Below, one piece after another: positions 42,814 to 54,689 of a stretch of DNA of 64,000 nt; the first letter of the stretch is position 1, and every line of letters begins with the position of its first letter. The position numbers and the translations under genes were made by a program. Location of the stretch: positions 620,001 through 684,000 of the forward strand of contig NZ_CP139575.1 in NCBI RefSeq assembly GCF_034298135.1. Reading direction: 5' to 3'. The stretch is from Lactobacillus acidophilus. GTDB taxonomy: Bacteria; Bacillota; Bacilli; Lactobacillales; Lactobacillaceae. The notes under the pieces were generated by a model. The model saw only the letters and a list, made by a program, of their open reading frames with translations, was not told where the DNA came from and made no database searches.

Positions 42814-43776
42814 TTAGTCCAAATAAATAACTCCAGGACCAAAACTCGCACTCACTATATTAACATTATTAAATACGGACTCAAAGTGTTCAATGATTTC
42901 TTTCCTATTTTTTAATTGACAAAGCACTTTAATATTAGGCCCAGCGTCTATAGTATAGTAGCATTCAATACCCTTGGTACGTAGATCTTCTACCAATTTT
43001 ATAGCACGAATAGTTTCTGGCATGAAGTAGGTGAATTCTGGCTGAGCTGTTAAATTAATGGCATGCATTTCGTTAGCATTTAATTCTGCCAGACTACCTA
43101 ATGCGGTAAAGTCATTTTGTTTAATAGCTTTAATCATTTCATCTAGTTCAAGCTGATTGCGATTAGTCCAAGTTGAAAAGAATGGAGACGATTGAGCATC
43201 TTTCATGCCTTTTGTAGAAGAAATCTTCTTTTGTTCAGTGTTTAATTCCACAGCTAGGAGTTGTAAGTCCATTTTTGGTTTTTCGTCTAGAGCATAAGCA
43301 TATGAACTTTGATTAGAATTACCTTTTTGCCAAATGGCAAAACCACCAAAAATGGAACGACTAGCGGATCCGGAGCCTAGTCTTGCTAAACGAGATAATT
43401 CAGTTTTATCTACATCAAGATTATAGAGTTTACAAAATGATGCAGCTAATGCAGCAAAAGCAGAGCTGGATGAAGCTAGCCCTGCTGAGGTTGGCACGTG
43501 ATTAGTTGATTTAACAATCAAATTGTCTGTATAACCAAATTTTTCTTTTAGTGTGTCAAGGTATGAAAAAACACGTTTTTTAGCTTGTCTATTTTGTCTT
43601 TTACCATTCAAATAAAATTCGTTTTTAGCATCAGTTTTTTCAATTAGGGTATCTGTGTAAAATGCATCAAGTGTCATTGATAAACTAGACATTAAAGGTA
43701 AACGTAATATTGGGTCTGACTTTCCCCAGTATTTAATTAATGCAATATTGGTATGTGCACGCGCGGTATTTTTCAT
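42814..43776 (-). CDS. mvaD: Diphosphomevalonate decarboxylase
   Basis: A 320-aa GHMP-fold enzyme converting mevalonate diphosphate to IPP. ARAHTNIALIKYWGKSDPIL, LPLMSSLSMTLDAFYT, PTSAGLASSSSAFAALAASF and GSGSASRSIFGGF are hallmark segments; the catalytic Asp is in YYTIDAGPNIKVLC. It starts 5 bases after mvaK1 with SD GGAGATAT inside the mvaK1 end. Length is normal. Confidence 0.97.
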   Translation of the reverse strand: MKNTARAHTNIALIKYWGKSDPILRLPLMSSLSMTLDAFYTDTLIEKTDAKNEFYLNGKRQNRQAKKRVFSYLDTLKEKFGYTDNLIVKSTNHVPTSAGLASSSSAFAALAASFCKLYNLDVDKTELSRLARLGSGSASRSIFGGFAIWQKGNSNQSSYAYALDEKPKMDLQLLAVELNTEQKKISSTKGMKDAQSSPFFSTWTNRNQLELDEMIKAIKQNDFTALGSLAELNANEMHAINLTAQPEFTYFMPETIRAIKLVEDLRTKGIECYYTIDAGPNIKVLCQLKNRKEIIEHFESVFNNVNIVSASFGPGVIYLD

Positions 43777-43781
43777 TAAAT

Positions 43782-44690
43782 TTATATCTCCTCAATCCAG
43801 TAGTTGCTAATTAAATTTTGACATTTTTCTGCGATGTTTTGTGCTATAGCTTTATCTTGGCACAGGGTAATTGTAATACCACCAAGACCGCCACCAGATA
43901 ATTTGAATCCCAAAGCATGGTTGGACAATGCAATGTTTTGTAGTTGATCAATCTTATCTGTAGAAATATTAAATGAATGTAATATCTCTTGTGCTTCATT
44001 AAAAACATTACCAACAGTTTGGGGATCATGGTTAATCCAGGCAGTTTTAGTAATATCTGCCAGTTCGCCTAAGCGTTCCATATTCTTTTTAGCAGTATCA
44101 GATTCGTTTAAAATTTTTCTTACTTGGGTAACTGCTTCTTTAGTGTTACCTAATTCGCCTGTATCCATGATTAATAAGGTGGCATCTAATTGTTCCTTTA
44201 AAGTCTTAGGACCCATTTTTTTATTAAAGAATACTAAATAATCAGAGTTAACAGTCGCTGCATCGAGTCCAGAAGCTTTACCATGATTAATCATTTCAGC
44301 TTGATTAGTAATATTCATAATTTCTTGTTTGGACATGTTTAAATCAAGGAATTGGTTCATTGCCTGAGTTGTTCCTAATGCAACGGTAGCGCTTGAGCCA
44401 AACCCGCGTTCAATTGGAATTTCTCCTGTATATGTGATTTTTAATGGTGATTTATGAGTGGTCTTTTCAAGTATAGTTTTAACAACGTATTTAAGACCAT
44501 CATATTCGTTTGGCGCGTCAAAAAAAGGACCAGAATAACTTGCTGTATCCATCCACATTTGATTGTAATCTTCTACCGTGGTTTTAATATGTAAAGCTTT
44601 AATTGGCATGGCTAATGCATCATAACCATAAACTACAGAATGCTCACCGATAATAATTACTTTTCCATGAGCTAAAAAACTACTTTTCAT
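43782..44690 (-). CDS. mvaK1: Mevalonate kinase
   Basis: A 302-aa GHMP kinase for the first phosphorylation of mevalonate. HGKVIIIGEHSVVYGYDALA, IPIERGFGSSATVALG (ATP loop), GKASGLDAATVNSDYLVFF and KLSGGGLGGITITL are typical. First gene of the four-gene operon; SD AAGGATGA lies about 8 bases upstream. Divergent from rexB, with 81 bp between the start codons. Confidence 0.96.
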   Translation of the reverse strand: MKSSFLAHGKVIIIGEHSVVYGYDALAMPIKALHIKTTVEDYNQMWMDTASYSGPFFDAPNEYDGLKYVVKTILEKTTHKSPLKITYTGEIPIERGFGSSATVALGTTQAMNQFLDLNMSKQEIMNITNQAEMINHGKASGLDAATVNSDYLVFFNKKMGPKTLKEQLDATLLIMDTGELGNTKEAVTQVRKILNESDTAKKNMERLGELADITKTAWINHDPQTVGNVFNEAQEILHSFNISTDKIDQLQNIALSNHALGFKLSGGGLGGITITLCQDKAIAQNIAEKCQNLISNYWIEEI

Positions 44691-44738
44691 TTTTAAATCA
44701 TCCTTAACAATCCATTTATTAAAAGATCAATGTTGATA

Positions 44739-44747
44739 TGCTAAAAT
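44739..44747 (+). promoter_or_regulatory. Extended -10 promoter of rexBA-dinG
   Basis: TGCTAAAAT, 24 bases before the rexB ATG; no clear -35. Confidence 0.45.
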
Positions 44748-44771
44748 TATATAAACAAGGAGTGCGAACAA

Positions 44772-47700
44772 ATGATCAAAATTTTAACAGGACGACAAAC
44801 CGACCCAGTACAAGAAAAAATTCTGGAAGAAGCAGTAAAAAATTATCAGCAACATCCAGAAAATGAAACTTTTATCATTGTTCCTAATCATATTAAGTTT
44901 ACCACAGAAGTTAGGGCAATTAATAAACTTGCTACCAGCAAAAATAAAAGCGAAACGGCAGTGAAGAATTTGCATGTATTGTCCTTTTCTCGTCTCGCAT
45001 GGTTCTTTTTAAAAGATGCAGAACAAGGATTACCAACGCAATTAGATGATGCCGCAAGTGCAATGCTTTTAACGCATATTATCGAAAAAGAAAAAGATAA
45101 CCTTACAATTTTTGAAACTATCAATTCTGGTTTAGTCCAACAACTATATAATACAATTTTGCAGATGTATGATGGAAATATCGATTTAGATAATATTGAT
45201 GAAACCAATCTAGATCAAGAAACTAAAAGCAAAATCCATGATTTACGTATTATCTATGATGCTTATATAAAAGAAATAGCCGGTAAGTTTTCTACTAAAA
45301 ATGAAGTGCAAGTAGAACTAAATAAAGTTTTAGCTAACAATAAAAGTTTGAGTAATGCCAGTTTTTATTTCTGTGATTTCTCGCATTTTTCTTTACAAGA
45401 GACTTTAACAATCAAATTATTAATTCGTAAAGCCCAAAATGTTATATTGGGTTTTAAAACTAAATTGGGTGATATTAATCCTCAAGCTGAAGCAGGAGAT
45501 TATGATTATGTAATTCAGCAAACGATTAAGCGATTTACTTCATTTTTGCAAGAGAGAAATATAAATTATACAGTAAATAATTTCCCACTTTCATCAAAGC
45601 CAACAAATCGTGAGAATTTAAATAGTTTATGGACGGAAAGTATTAATAAAGTTGATAATATTAAAAAGCATGTACAACTTGTGAAAGCAGATTCACGTTA
45701 TGCAGAAGCATATTTTGTCGCACGTTCTATTTATCAACAAGTAGCCTTAGGCAATTATCGTTATCATGATTTTTTGATTTTAGCACCAGATTTAAAAGAG
45801 TATGAAACATATTTAACGCCAATTTTAAGACAAAATAAAATTCCATTTTTTAATGATTTGCAACAAGAGATGAAATATCACCCATTGGTCGTTTTAATTG
45901 AAAGTTTATTTAATATGTATGACGAAAAAACGATCAGTTTAAATACTCAGAGTATTATCGCTATTTTGAAGACACATCTTATGATCCCTTCTTGGTACAA
46001 AGAAGAAGCAGAATTTATTCACGACGTCGATGAATTAGAAAATTTTGTCTTAGCTCATGGAATTGAACATAATTTATGGCAAAGACCGTTTAGTCATTTT
46101 GTTAATGCAGAAGTTATTCGTTTAGATAAGATGGATGAAGAAATTGCTAAACTTAATCGCTTACGTGAATTTTTAATTAATAAGATTACCGAATTATTGG
46201 AAAAACTAAAAAAAGAAGAAAGCAGTCAAAAAGCATTGACTATGTTTTTTGATTTTCTGACTAATAATGGGATTGCGTCACGTCTTGAGCAATGGCGTAA
46301 TGATGCTAATGATGCAGGGGATTTGCAACAAGCGCAACAACCTGAACAGTTGTGGGATTTACTAATTCAATTGTTAAAAGATTATTTAATGATCAATCCA
46401 GAAAAATTTGATGTAGATGAATTTTTTAATATGTTGATTAACGCATTTAGAGAAGCAAATTTTTCTCAGATTCCGTCAACACTTGATGCAGTTAATTTGT
46501 CTGAATTAGGTATGGTTCAAACTGGAGGATATAAACAGGTATTTATTATTGGAGCAACTAGTGGTAATTTACCTGCAATTCAAAAAACTCCTGGATTTTT
46601 AACTCCTGAAAATATAAATCAATTACAGAATAGTTTTGCTAGTGATGCTTATTTAGAAGACAATCAGCAATTGAATAATTTGGACCAAAATTATCAATTT
46701 GGATTGGCACTAGCATTAGCACAAGATAAAGTATATGTGTCTTATCCGATTTTAAATGCGTCAAATGAGCGATTAGATTCATCGATTTATTACAAACGAC
46801 TTTTTGATTACGTTGATTCTGAATTTGAACAGCATGATCTACCGGAAAAATTTAATGATCTACTTTCTTTCATAACTAGTGCAGATGCTAGTTTAGGATA
46901 TTTATCTTATATAAATTCTATTGATTCATCTAAGGAATTTGATGAATTATTAAGAATTACGCATGAACAATCTCCTCAAAAGACTGAGATTGTTTTACAG
47001 GCTAGTGAATTTAATAATCAACCGGAGGATATTGGCCAAGAACTGGCAGAAAAATTATATGGTCAGAATCTAAATTCATCTGTTTCTCAATTAGAAACTT
47101 TTTATGAGAATTCATATGAGTATTTTTTAACTTATGGTTTGAGATTACATCGTCGACTTGAAAATGAATTTGATGTTATCCAAGCAGGTAATTATTTCCA
47201 TGAAACTTTTGATAGATTAGTTAAGCAATTAAATAAAGAGCATATTGATCTAGCAAGCTTAAATAGTTTTGAATTAGAACGAATGCTTAATTCGGTTAGA
47301 AATGTAATGAAAAATGAAGGAAAGTATGCTCAATTAATGAATGATCCATTTAATGAGTATTTGTTTAAATGTTTGGACCATACTACTTCTAAGGTTGCTC
47401 ATAATTGGTGTAAAAATTTAAATAAAACTCCTTTAAGAGCAAAATATTCTGAATTAAGCTTTGGTGTTGGTGAAAAACTCAAAGGATTAAGTTTAGATGT
47501 GCCAAATTTATCAGGAAATCATAGAGTGGATCTACGTGGAAAAATGGATAGAGTGGATATTGCTCATTTGGCAGATAAAAATCAAGTTTTAGCACAAGTT
47601 ATTGATTATAAGTCTTCGGCTAAAAAGTTTGACTTGAGTATGTTTTATAACGGAATTGCCATGCAAATGGTGTCATACTTAGATATTTTAGTGAAAAATA

Positions 47701-48254
47701 ATCAATTTTTTGCTGGAAATAATGAGCTGTCGCTTTTAGGAGCATTTTATCAGACAGTAACTAGACAACTAGAGCGATTAAATAGTAATAAATTGATTGA
47801 TAGTCAGTTAAACATTCGTGATAACGTGATTGATGGTAAGCCTAAATTAATGTATACAGGATTAATAAACAATAATCCTCAAGTTTTAACAGAAGCCGAG
47901 CCGTTTTTAGACAATAGCAGTAGGCAATCAGAATTATATTCAATGGTAAAAACTAAGAAAAATGGTACTTTTAGTTTACCTACTGATCGTAGTTTCAGTG
48001 AAGAGGAGTTAGAGTTACTGCTAGAGTATGATGAATTCTTAATCAAAGAAGCATCAAATCAAATATTATCTGGAAAAATTGAATTGAATCCATATCGTCA
48101 AGGAAAATCTAAGTCAGCCTTAACTTATTCAGACTATAAAGATATTTTCTTCTTTGATGCAATGCTTAGACAAAATCAATATCACGAAATTACTAGATTA
48201 AGTAAAAAAGATTTATTAAGTAAGATCAAAGAAAGATTAGGAAAAGAGGATTAA
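44772..48254 (+). CDS. rexB: RexB (AddB-type) subunit of the ATP-dependent helicase/nuclease
   Basis: A 1160-aa subunit that, with RexA, resects double-strand breaks and recognises Chi. The N-terminal [16 protein letters not shown] and the [13 protein letters not shown] region stand where AddB has its P-loop, but no Walker A GKT is seen, as in RexB proteins. The C-terminal nuclease shows [20 protein letters not shown]. At the AddB iron-sulfur positions the Cys are gone: [16 protein letters not shown] lacks the first, and [18 protein letters not shown] lacks the final trio. Only three Cys occur in the whole protein. SD: AAGGAG. rexA follows 2 bases after its stop. Confidence 0.94.
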
Positions 48255-48256
48255 TT

Positions 48257-51200
48257 TTGCCACAATTTACAAAAGAGCAACAGCAAGCAATTGATGATCG
48301 TGGTCATGATATTTTAGTTTCTGCTTCAGCGGGTAGTGGTAAAACAACAGTTTTAGTTGAACGCGTTTTAAAAGAAATTATTTCAGGAACACAAGTTAGT
48401 GAATTACTTGTTGTAACTTTTACTAAAGCAGCAGCTGAAGAAATGAAGACTAGGATTAAGACAGCGCTAACTAAAGAATTGGCTAAGCCTGGCGTAAATC
48501 GAAAATATTTACGTGAACAATTAAATCAAGTTGATACAGCTAATATTTCGACAATTGATGCATTTTGTTTAGAAGTGATTCGTCGTTTTTATTATTCAGT
48601 TAACTTGAATCCCAGTTTTAAAATTTTAACTGATGAAACTCAGGCGGCCTTAATTAAAGAAAGAGCATTACGTGAAATTGAAGCTGAATCGTTAACTGAT
48701 GAAAATTCAGGTATTAGATATTTTTATGATAATTTTGCTGGCGATAGGGATGCTAATAGTCCTAGAGATTTATTGCTTGATTTATATAATTTTGCAATGG
48801 CTAAACCTGAATATCGGTCATGGCTTAAAAATTTAGCTAAAATTTATGAAGTTAATAACAATATTGTTAAGTCAAAACTTTGGCAAAATCAAATTAAGTC
48901 GTATTTATTAAATACTTTTGTTAGTTTACAGAAAAAGATCGAGGAATATCTAAATAATCCTACCATTGAGACTAAAGAGCTGGCTAAAGTTAAAGAAGAT
49001 TTTAGTTTATTTACTCAAAACTTAGATAAGTTTATTGATGCCATTAAAAATGATGAAGATTATGATCAACAAAGAAATTTATTAAGACTATGTAAATTTG
49101 AAGTAAAGTATCGCAAATCTGCCAAGTGGGATGAAGATATTCAAGAATTTTATGCTGAAACACAAAAGCTAAAGTCTGAAGCCAAAAGTCAAATTTTTGA
49201 TATTTTTACAGCTTTTTATGCTACAGATGAAAAAGAACAAACTAGAATAATGCAAGAAAGCCAAAAAATAGTGAGTGCTATTTCTAAGGCAGAACTTGCT
49301 TTAATTGATCGTTTTAATGAGTTAAAGCGTAATGAAAATTTCCTTGATTATAGTGATATGGAACAACTAGCATATCAAATTTTGAGTGCCGATACTTCAA
49401 ATTCACAAATGGCTCGTGAATTTTATCAAAATAAATTCAAAGAAATTTTAATTGATGAATATCAGGATATTAATGCTTTACAAGAGCGAATCATTCAACA
49501 AGTGAAAAATACTGATAAAAACACTTTGTTTATGGTGGGGGATGTTAAGCAATCTATTTATGGATTTAGACAAGCTGAACCTAGCTTATTTTTGAAAAAG
49601 TATCATGGTTTTGCCAGTGAAGAAAATAAACATGAAAAGAGAATTTTATTATCTGACAATTTTCGATCTACGGAACCTGTAACTAAAACGGTAAATCAAT
49701 TATTCAAAAGTATTTTAAGTTCAGATTTTGGTGGAATTGATTATTCTAAAGAAGGACAATTGATTTTTGGAGCTAAGTATTATCCTGATGCTTTACCTAA
49801 AGCTAGTGAAATTATTGTTCATAAAAAGCAAAAAGATATAGACAACGATAATAATGGAATAGATTTCTCTGAAGTTGAAATGGTCTTAGCTAGAATTAAG
49901 CAATTGAAAAAGGAACATTTTCAAGTATTGGATAGTACAACTGGGGAAGTGCGTGCTCTTAAATATAGTGATATTGCAATTTTAACTAGAAGTCATGGGG
50001 ATAATTTGGAAATTATGCAGGAATTCGCTAAGCGTGATATCCCTTTATTTATTACTGATGCGGAAAATTATTTTCAAACTTTTGAATTAACGGTTATCAT
50101 GAATTACTTGAAAATTATTGATAATCCAGATCAAGATATTCCATTAGTTACTGTTTTGCGTTCACCATTATTCAATTTTAGTGAGAAAGATTTAGCTAAA
50201 ATTAGAATTAATAGTAAAAATAGTGGTTTTTATAGTGCTGTTGCTTCATATGTAGGAATAGGTGATGAGCTTAGCGATAGATGTAAAAATTTCTTAAACA
50301 AGTTGGATGAATTGCGTAAGTTTGCTACAACTCATCGAATTTCAGAATTAATTTGGAGTATTTATGCTCAAACTAATTTATTGGAAATTATGACAGGGTT
50401 GCCAAATGGTGAACAGCGTCGTATCAACTTAGAGGCTCTATATGAAAGAGCATCATCTTATGAAAGTGCAGGTTTTAAAGGGCTATATCAATTTATCAAT
50501 TTTATTAATCGGATGAGACGTAGCCAAAAAGATTTAGCTCAGCCGCTTTTATCTAAAGAGGCAGGGAATGCAGTACGTTTGATGACAATTCATGGGTCAA
50601 AGGGATTGGAATTTCCAGTAGTATTTTATTTGGGAATGCAGCATCAATATCAATTGCGTGATCTAAAGGGAAACTACGTGATTAATCCAGATAGTTTGGG
50701 AATTACTTTAAGACAAGAACATTATCGTGTTGATTCTTTAGTCAAGGCAATCGGAAATGTTACTAAAAAAAGACAATTACTTGAGGAAGAAGCACGTGTT
50801 TTATATGTTGCTTTAACAAGAGCAAAACAAAAATTGATTTTAGTCGGTGATATTGCTAATTTAGACAAGAAAGTTCAGGATTGGTCTATCGAACTAGATC
50901 AATCTGGGCAATTATCGCTGGCAGATAAATTATCAGTAACTAATCCTTTAGGATTTATGGGCCCAGCGTTAGCATTCGATAAACATATTGTTATTAACAT
51001 GAATGATATTTCAAATGCATTAGACCAGAGTCAATCTGTATTATATGTTGAGTATAAAGACTCAGATAACTTTGAATTCAAAAAAGATGAAGATAAAGTT
51101 GTAGGAGACTCTAAAAATAATAATTATACGATGGATAAATTGATAAGTACTACTAAAAAACTGTATCAATTTGATTACCCATTTAAAGATGCAAGTGAAA

Positions 51201-51880
51201 CTACGGCTTACCAAGCAGTTTCTGAGATAAAGAAGGCATTTAATGATCCAATAGAGACAGAATTAGAAAATTCACGTTTATTATCATCAACTAACAGATA
51301 TTTACAACCAATTGATACTAAACCTAATTTTCTTTATCAAACTAAATTTACTGGTGCAGAAATCGGTACTGCTACACATTTGATTTTACAGTATTACGAC
51401 TATACTGGTGATGGTAGTGAGAAGCAACTTGATTATGAAATTGAAGAATTAATTAAGCAGAAAAAACTAAATCCTGATATTGTGCCTAGTTTACATAAAG
51501 ATCAAATTCAGTGGTTTGTTCATAGTAGTTTTGCAAAGTCTTTTTGGAAAAATCCAGAGAATTTACAGCGAGAAGTTGATTTTTCTAGTTTAATTTCTGC
51601 GAAAAATCTATTTAAAGATTTTAGTGATGCTAATGCTAAAATTTTGGTTCATGGGACAATTGATGGCTATTTTGTCTCAAATGATGGTATCATTTTGTTT
51701 GATTACAAAACTGATCATGTGAATAAATCCTACTTAGATAAATCTATTAATTTAATCAAGGAGAAATATACAGGTCAGCTTCGTTTGTATGAGCAAGCAA
51801 TAAATGAATTTGGCGAAGAGAAAGTTATCGGAAAGTATTTGATTTTACTTGATGCTAAACAGGTTGTTGAAGTTAAGTAA
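48257..51880 (+). CDS. rexA: RexA (AddA-type) helicase-nuclease
   Basis: A 1207-aa superfamily 1 helicase with a C-terminal nuclease. Walker A SASAGSGKTTVLVERV (about 24-39), motif Ia VVTFTKAAAEEMKTRI, Walker B EILIDEYQDINALQ, motif III GDVKQSIYGFRQAEPSLF, motif V MTIHGSKGLEFPVVFY, motif VI LYVALTRAKQKL, and a RecB-like nuclease with TATHLILQYYD and IILFDYKTDHV. It starts with TTG 2 bases after rexB. Partner of RexB in recombination repair. Confidence 0.96.
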   Translation: MPQFTKEQQQAIDDRGHDILVSASAGSGKTTVLVERVLKEIISGTQVSELLVVTFTKAAAEEMKTRIKTALTKELAKPGVNRKYLREQLNQVDTANISTIDAFCLEVIRRFYYSVNLNPSFKILTDETQAALIKERALREIEAESLTDENSGIRYFYDNFAGDRDANSPRDLLLDLYNFAMAKPEYRSWLKNLAKIYEVNNNIVKSKLWQNQIKSYLLNTFVSLQKKIEEYLNNPTIETKELAKVKEDFSLFTQNLDKFIDAIKNDEDYDQQRNLLRLCKFEVKYRKSAKWDEDIQEFYAETQKLKSEAKSQIFDIFTAFYATDEKEQTRIMQESQKIVSAISKAELALIDRFNELKRNENFLDYSDMEQLAYQILSADTSNSQMAREFYQNKFKEILIDEYQDINALQERIIQQVKNTDKNTLFMVGDVKQSIYGFRQAEPSLFLKKYHGFASEENKHEKRILLSDNFRSTEPVTKTVNQLFKSILSSDFGGIDYSKEGQLIFGAKYYPDALPKASEIIVHKKQKDIDNDNNGIDFSEVEMVLARIKQLKKEHFQVLDSTTGEVRALKYSDIAILTRSHGDNLEIMQEFAKRDIPLFITDAENYFQTFELTVIMNYLKIIDNPDQDIPLVTVLRSPLFNFSEKDLAKIRINSKNSGFYSAVASYVGIGDELSDRCKNFLNKLDELRKFATTHRISELIWSIYAQTNLLEIMTGLPNGEQRRINLEALYERASSYESAGFKGLYQFINFINRMRRSQKDLAQPLLSKEAGNAVRLMTIHGSKGLEFPVVFYLGMQHQYQLRDLKGNYVINPDSLGITLRQEHYRVDSLVKAIGNVTKKRQLLEEEARVLYVALTRAKQKLILVGDIANLDKKVQDWSIELDQSGQLSLADKLSVTNPLGFMGPALAFDKHIVINMNDISNALDQSQSVLYVEYKDSDNFEFKKDEDKVVGDSKNNNYTMDKLISTTKKLYQFDYPFKDASETTAYQAVSEIKKAFNDPIETELENSRLLSSTNRYLQPIDTKPNFLYQTKFTGAEIGTATHLILQYYDYTGDGSEKQLDYEIEELIKQKKLNPDIVPSLHKDQIQWFVHSSFAKSFWKNPENLQREVDFSSLISAKNLFKDFSDANAKILVHGTIDGYFVSNDGIILFDYKTDHVNKSYLDKSINLIKEKYTGQLRLYEQAINEFGEEKVIGKYLILLDAKQVVEVK

Positions 51881-51903
51881 AGAATTAAGGAAGGAGGAAT
51901 AAA

Positions 51904-54687
51904 ATGGCGAAAATTTTTAATAAAGATACCTTTGCTGTAGTAGATTTAGAGACTACGGGGACTCAGCGAGAGAATGGGCATCATATTATTCAATTTGGAT
52001 GTGCAATTATTAAAAATATGAAAGTAGTAAAAACATATTCTTTTTTAATAAATCCACATAGAGAAATTCCCCAATCGGTAGTTAACTTGACGGGTATTAG
52101 CAATGAAGATGTCCAAAAACAAAAAGATTTTGACTATTATGCACCTAAAATTGTAAGTATCTTACAAGATACGGTTTTTGTAGCCCATAATGTGGATTTC
52201 GATTTACCATTTTTGAATTATGAATTGACTCAGCATGGCTATGATGCATTAACAAATAAGGCGATAGATACCGTAGAACTAGCTAAAATTGCTTTCCCAA
52301 CATTACCATCATATAAACTAGGTGATCTGACTTCACAATTAAAAATAAAACATCTAAATCCTCATAAAGCAGATTCAGACGCATATGGTACAGCAGTTTT
52401 ATTAATTGAAATTATAAAAAAATTAACTAATTTACCACAGGCTACATTGAATACACTTAGCTCATTGTCACATGGCTTAATTCGTGATACTTCATGGATT
52501 ATAACGACGATTGCAGATGATTTGCGTAAAGAAAAAAGACCATTAGGTACGGAATATATGCAAGTGCGTAATATTATTTTGCAAAAGCAAAATAATATTA
52601 ATGTAGTTGGTCATGGTAGGAATGCACATTTTCCAGAAAATGATAATGATAAAAAGAAATTATTTAAAGGGAAGGTGTATTTTCGTAGAGCTCAAATTGA
52701 TTTAATTAATCACTTGCATCAGTTTATTAATAATCCTGAAGAAAAAGCAATATTAGTTGAAGCACCCAATGGAACTGGAAAGACTTTTTCTTATTTATTC
52801 TCGTATGTCTATCAATTATATTCTGGTAGAAAATTGGTGGTTGCTGCGCCTACGAAGGTTTTACAAGAGCAAATAATTAAGCAAGAAATACCTAAAATGT
52901 TACGGGTTACTAAATTAGATTTGATGGCTGAAGTGGTTAAGGCCAGCAGTCATTATCTAGATTTGGATGGCTTTGTACAAACCATTTTTCAAGGAACTCC
53001 TAATAAGCAAACACTGGTTCTACAGATGCAAATTTTAGTTTGGTTAACTAAAACTAAAACTGGTGATTTAGATGAGTTAAATTTGACTAATTATAATGCA
53101 CCTCTTTTTACACAAATTCAGCATCCAGGGGATGCAAGAGTCGGTAGTAATTTTGCAGAAGTAGATTTTTGGAATTTGGCTCGTCGGCGACAAGAAGAAG
53201 CCGATATCTTAGTAACTAACCATGCATATCTTGCAAATCACTATATGGACACAATATGGGGACAAAATCCTTATTTGGTAATTGATGAAGCACATAGATT
53301 TGCTGATAATGTAATGACTTCACGTAATGATTCTTTACGATTTGAAGCATTGTGGGGTGTATTAAGTCATTTACGTAATTTGCTTTATTATTCAAATGAA
53401 AGTATAGAAAGTCAGTTTAATGACAATGTCCAACTTAACTTTTTGCTGAAAAAAATTGATCCTGAAATTTTGGAGCTGATTCAATTAATCAATGAATTGC
53501 AAAGAGAACTATATGCTCAACACGAAAATGCAGTTAACCGTATAACTTTGCCTAATGGAACGTTAGAATTGAGTTTTCAAGGTAAAGGCTTATTTGACCC
53601 CAATAGCAATTTTAAGCGTATTCTGCCACGTTTTCAGCAAAAATTAGAGGGAGTACGCGAATTAACTAATCAAGTTTTATTTGAGTTATATCATGAACAA
53701 GAACGAATGTTAGCTAATATTGAGTCATTACTTAGTGAAATTACAGATCAAATAGATCGTTTAGATTATTATTCGGAAAAAGGTTACCAATTGGCAGATT
53801 TATTGTCTGATCAAACTAATTTAGAACAAGATGGATTTATCCTAATGATAACTAATCCGGAAGATCCACTCAGTACAAATTTGGATTGGTTAATGTTAGA
53901 TCCATCCGAGGTGTTAAAGCAAATTTATAGTAGATTTGATCATATTGCATTTGTTAGTGCAACTTTGACTAGCAATCATAGTTTTGACTATGCAATTAAC
54001 CAATTAGCGCTAAATAATTTAGATCCTGTAGAATATATCGGTAAAAGTACTTTTAATATGAAGAATCATTTAGAAGTATTGGCTGTAAAGGATATGCCTA
54101 ATCCAGATAGTGATTTATATGAAGAAAGTATTGAGCAAATATTAATTCATGATTTGAAAGATAAAAATCATGTTTTGGTTTTAATGACTAATCTGGAAAA
54201 AATCCGTAGTGTGTTTGCGGCGATTACGAACACACCAGAATTGAAGGATTTTGAAATTTTAGCTCAAGGTTTATCTGGATCTAATAATAGAATTGCAAAA
54301 AGGTTTGTAATTGCTAAAAAATCAATTATTGTAGGAGCAGATAGCTTCTGGGAAGGTATTGACTTTCATGATTGCGGCATTGATACTGTATTTGCTGCCA
54401 AAATACCATTTGAATCTCCTGATCAGCCTGAAGTTCGTTTAAGACAGAAGAAACTAGAAGATCAAGGCGTGGATGTGTTCGAAAAAGATAGTTTGCCTAG
54501 AGCCGTTATTCGTTTTAGACAAGGAATGGGGCGTTTAATTCGCGGAGAACAAGATCATGGGCAATTTGTTATTCTAGATCCAAGACTGTGGACAAAAAAT
54601 TATGGTAAAGAATTTTTACAGTCTATCCCAGTTAAAGTAGAAAAGGTTACTAAGAAAGAACTAAAAAAGAAGTTAAGAAATAATTAA
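51904..54687 (+). CDS. dinG: DinG-family exonuclease-helicase
   Basis: A 927-aa protein of the Firmicutes DinG type. The N-terminal DEDD exonuclease (about 1-175) has VVDLETTGT, VAHNVDFDLPFLNYEL and HKADSDAYGTA. The XPD-like helicase part has EAPNGTGKTFSYLFSY (Walker A), VIDEAHRF and RFRQGMGRLIRGEQDHG. Only two Cys occur, so the iron-sulfur cluster of E. coli DinG is absent, as in other Firmicutes. In S. aureus the homologue is mainly an exonuclease. SD AAGGAGGAA is near-perfect. Third gene of rexB-rexA-dinG-ypmB. Confidence 0.93.
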   Translation: MAKIFNKDTFAVVDLETTGTQRENGHHIIQFGCAIIKNMKVVKTYSFLINPHREIPQSVVNLTGISNEDVQKQKDFDYYAPKIVSILQDTVFVAHNVDFDLPFLNYELTQHGYDALTNKAIDTVELAKIAFPTLPSYKLGDLTSQLKIKHLNPHKADSDAYGTAVLLIEIIKKLTNLPQATLNTLSSLSHGLIRDTSWIITTIADDLRKEKRPLGTEYMQVRNIILQKQNNINVVGHGRNAHFPENDNDKKKLFKGKVYFRRAQIDLINHLHQFINNPEEKAILVEAPNGTGKTFSYLFSYVYQLYSGRKLVVAAPTKVLQEQIIKQEIPKMLRVTKLDLMAEVVKASSHYLDLDGFVQTIFQGTPNKQTLVLQMQILVWLTKTKTGDLDELNLTNYNAPLFTQIQHPGDARVGSNFAEVDFWNLARRRQEEADILVTNHAYLANHYMDTIWGQNPYLVIDEAHRFADNVMTSRNDSLRFEALWGVLSHLRNLLYYSNESIESQFNDNVQLNFLLKKIDPEILELIQLINELQRELYAQHENAVNRITLPNGTLELSFQGKGLFDPNSNFKRILPRFQQKLEGVRELTNQVLFELYHEQERMLANIESLLSEITDQIDRLDYYSEKGYQLADLLSDQTNLEQDGFILMITNPEDPLSTNLDWLMLDPSEVLKQIYSRFDHIAFVSATLTSNHSFDYAINQLALNNLDPVEYIGKSTFNMKNHLEVLAVKDMPNPDSDLYEESIEQILIHDLKDKNHVLVLMTNLEKIRSVFAAITNTPELKDFEILAQGLSGSNNRIAKRFVIAKKSIIVGADSFWEGIDFHDCGIDTVFAAKIPFESPDQPEVRLRQKKLEDQGVDVFEKDSLPRAVIRFRQGMGRLIRGEQDHGQFVILDPRLWTKNYGKEFLQSIPVKVEKVTKKELKKKLRNN

Positions 54688-54689
54688 TT

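Noticed and set aside
44772..54687. RexB-RexA-DinG helicase/nuclease cluster considered as a phage-defence island
   Set aside because: All three are standard repair genes in lactobacilli in this order, followed by ypmB-asnS. No accessory genes or mobility signs are present.
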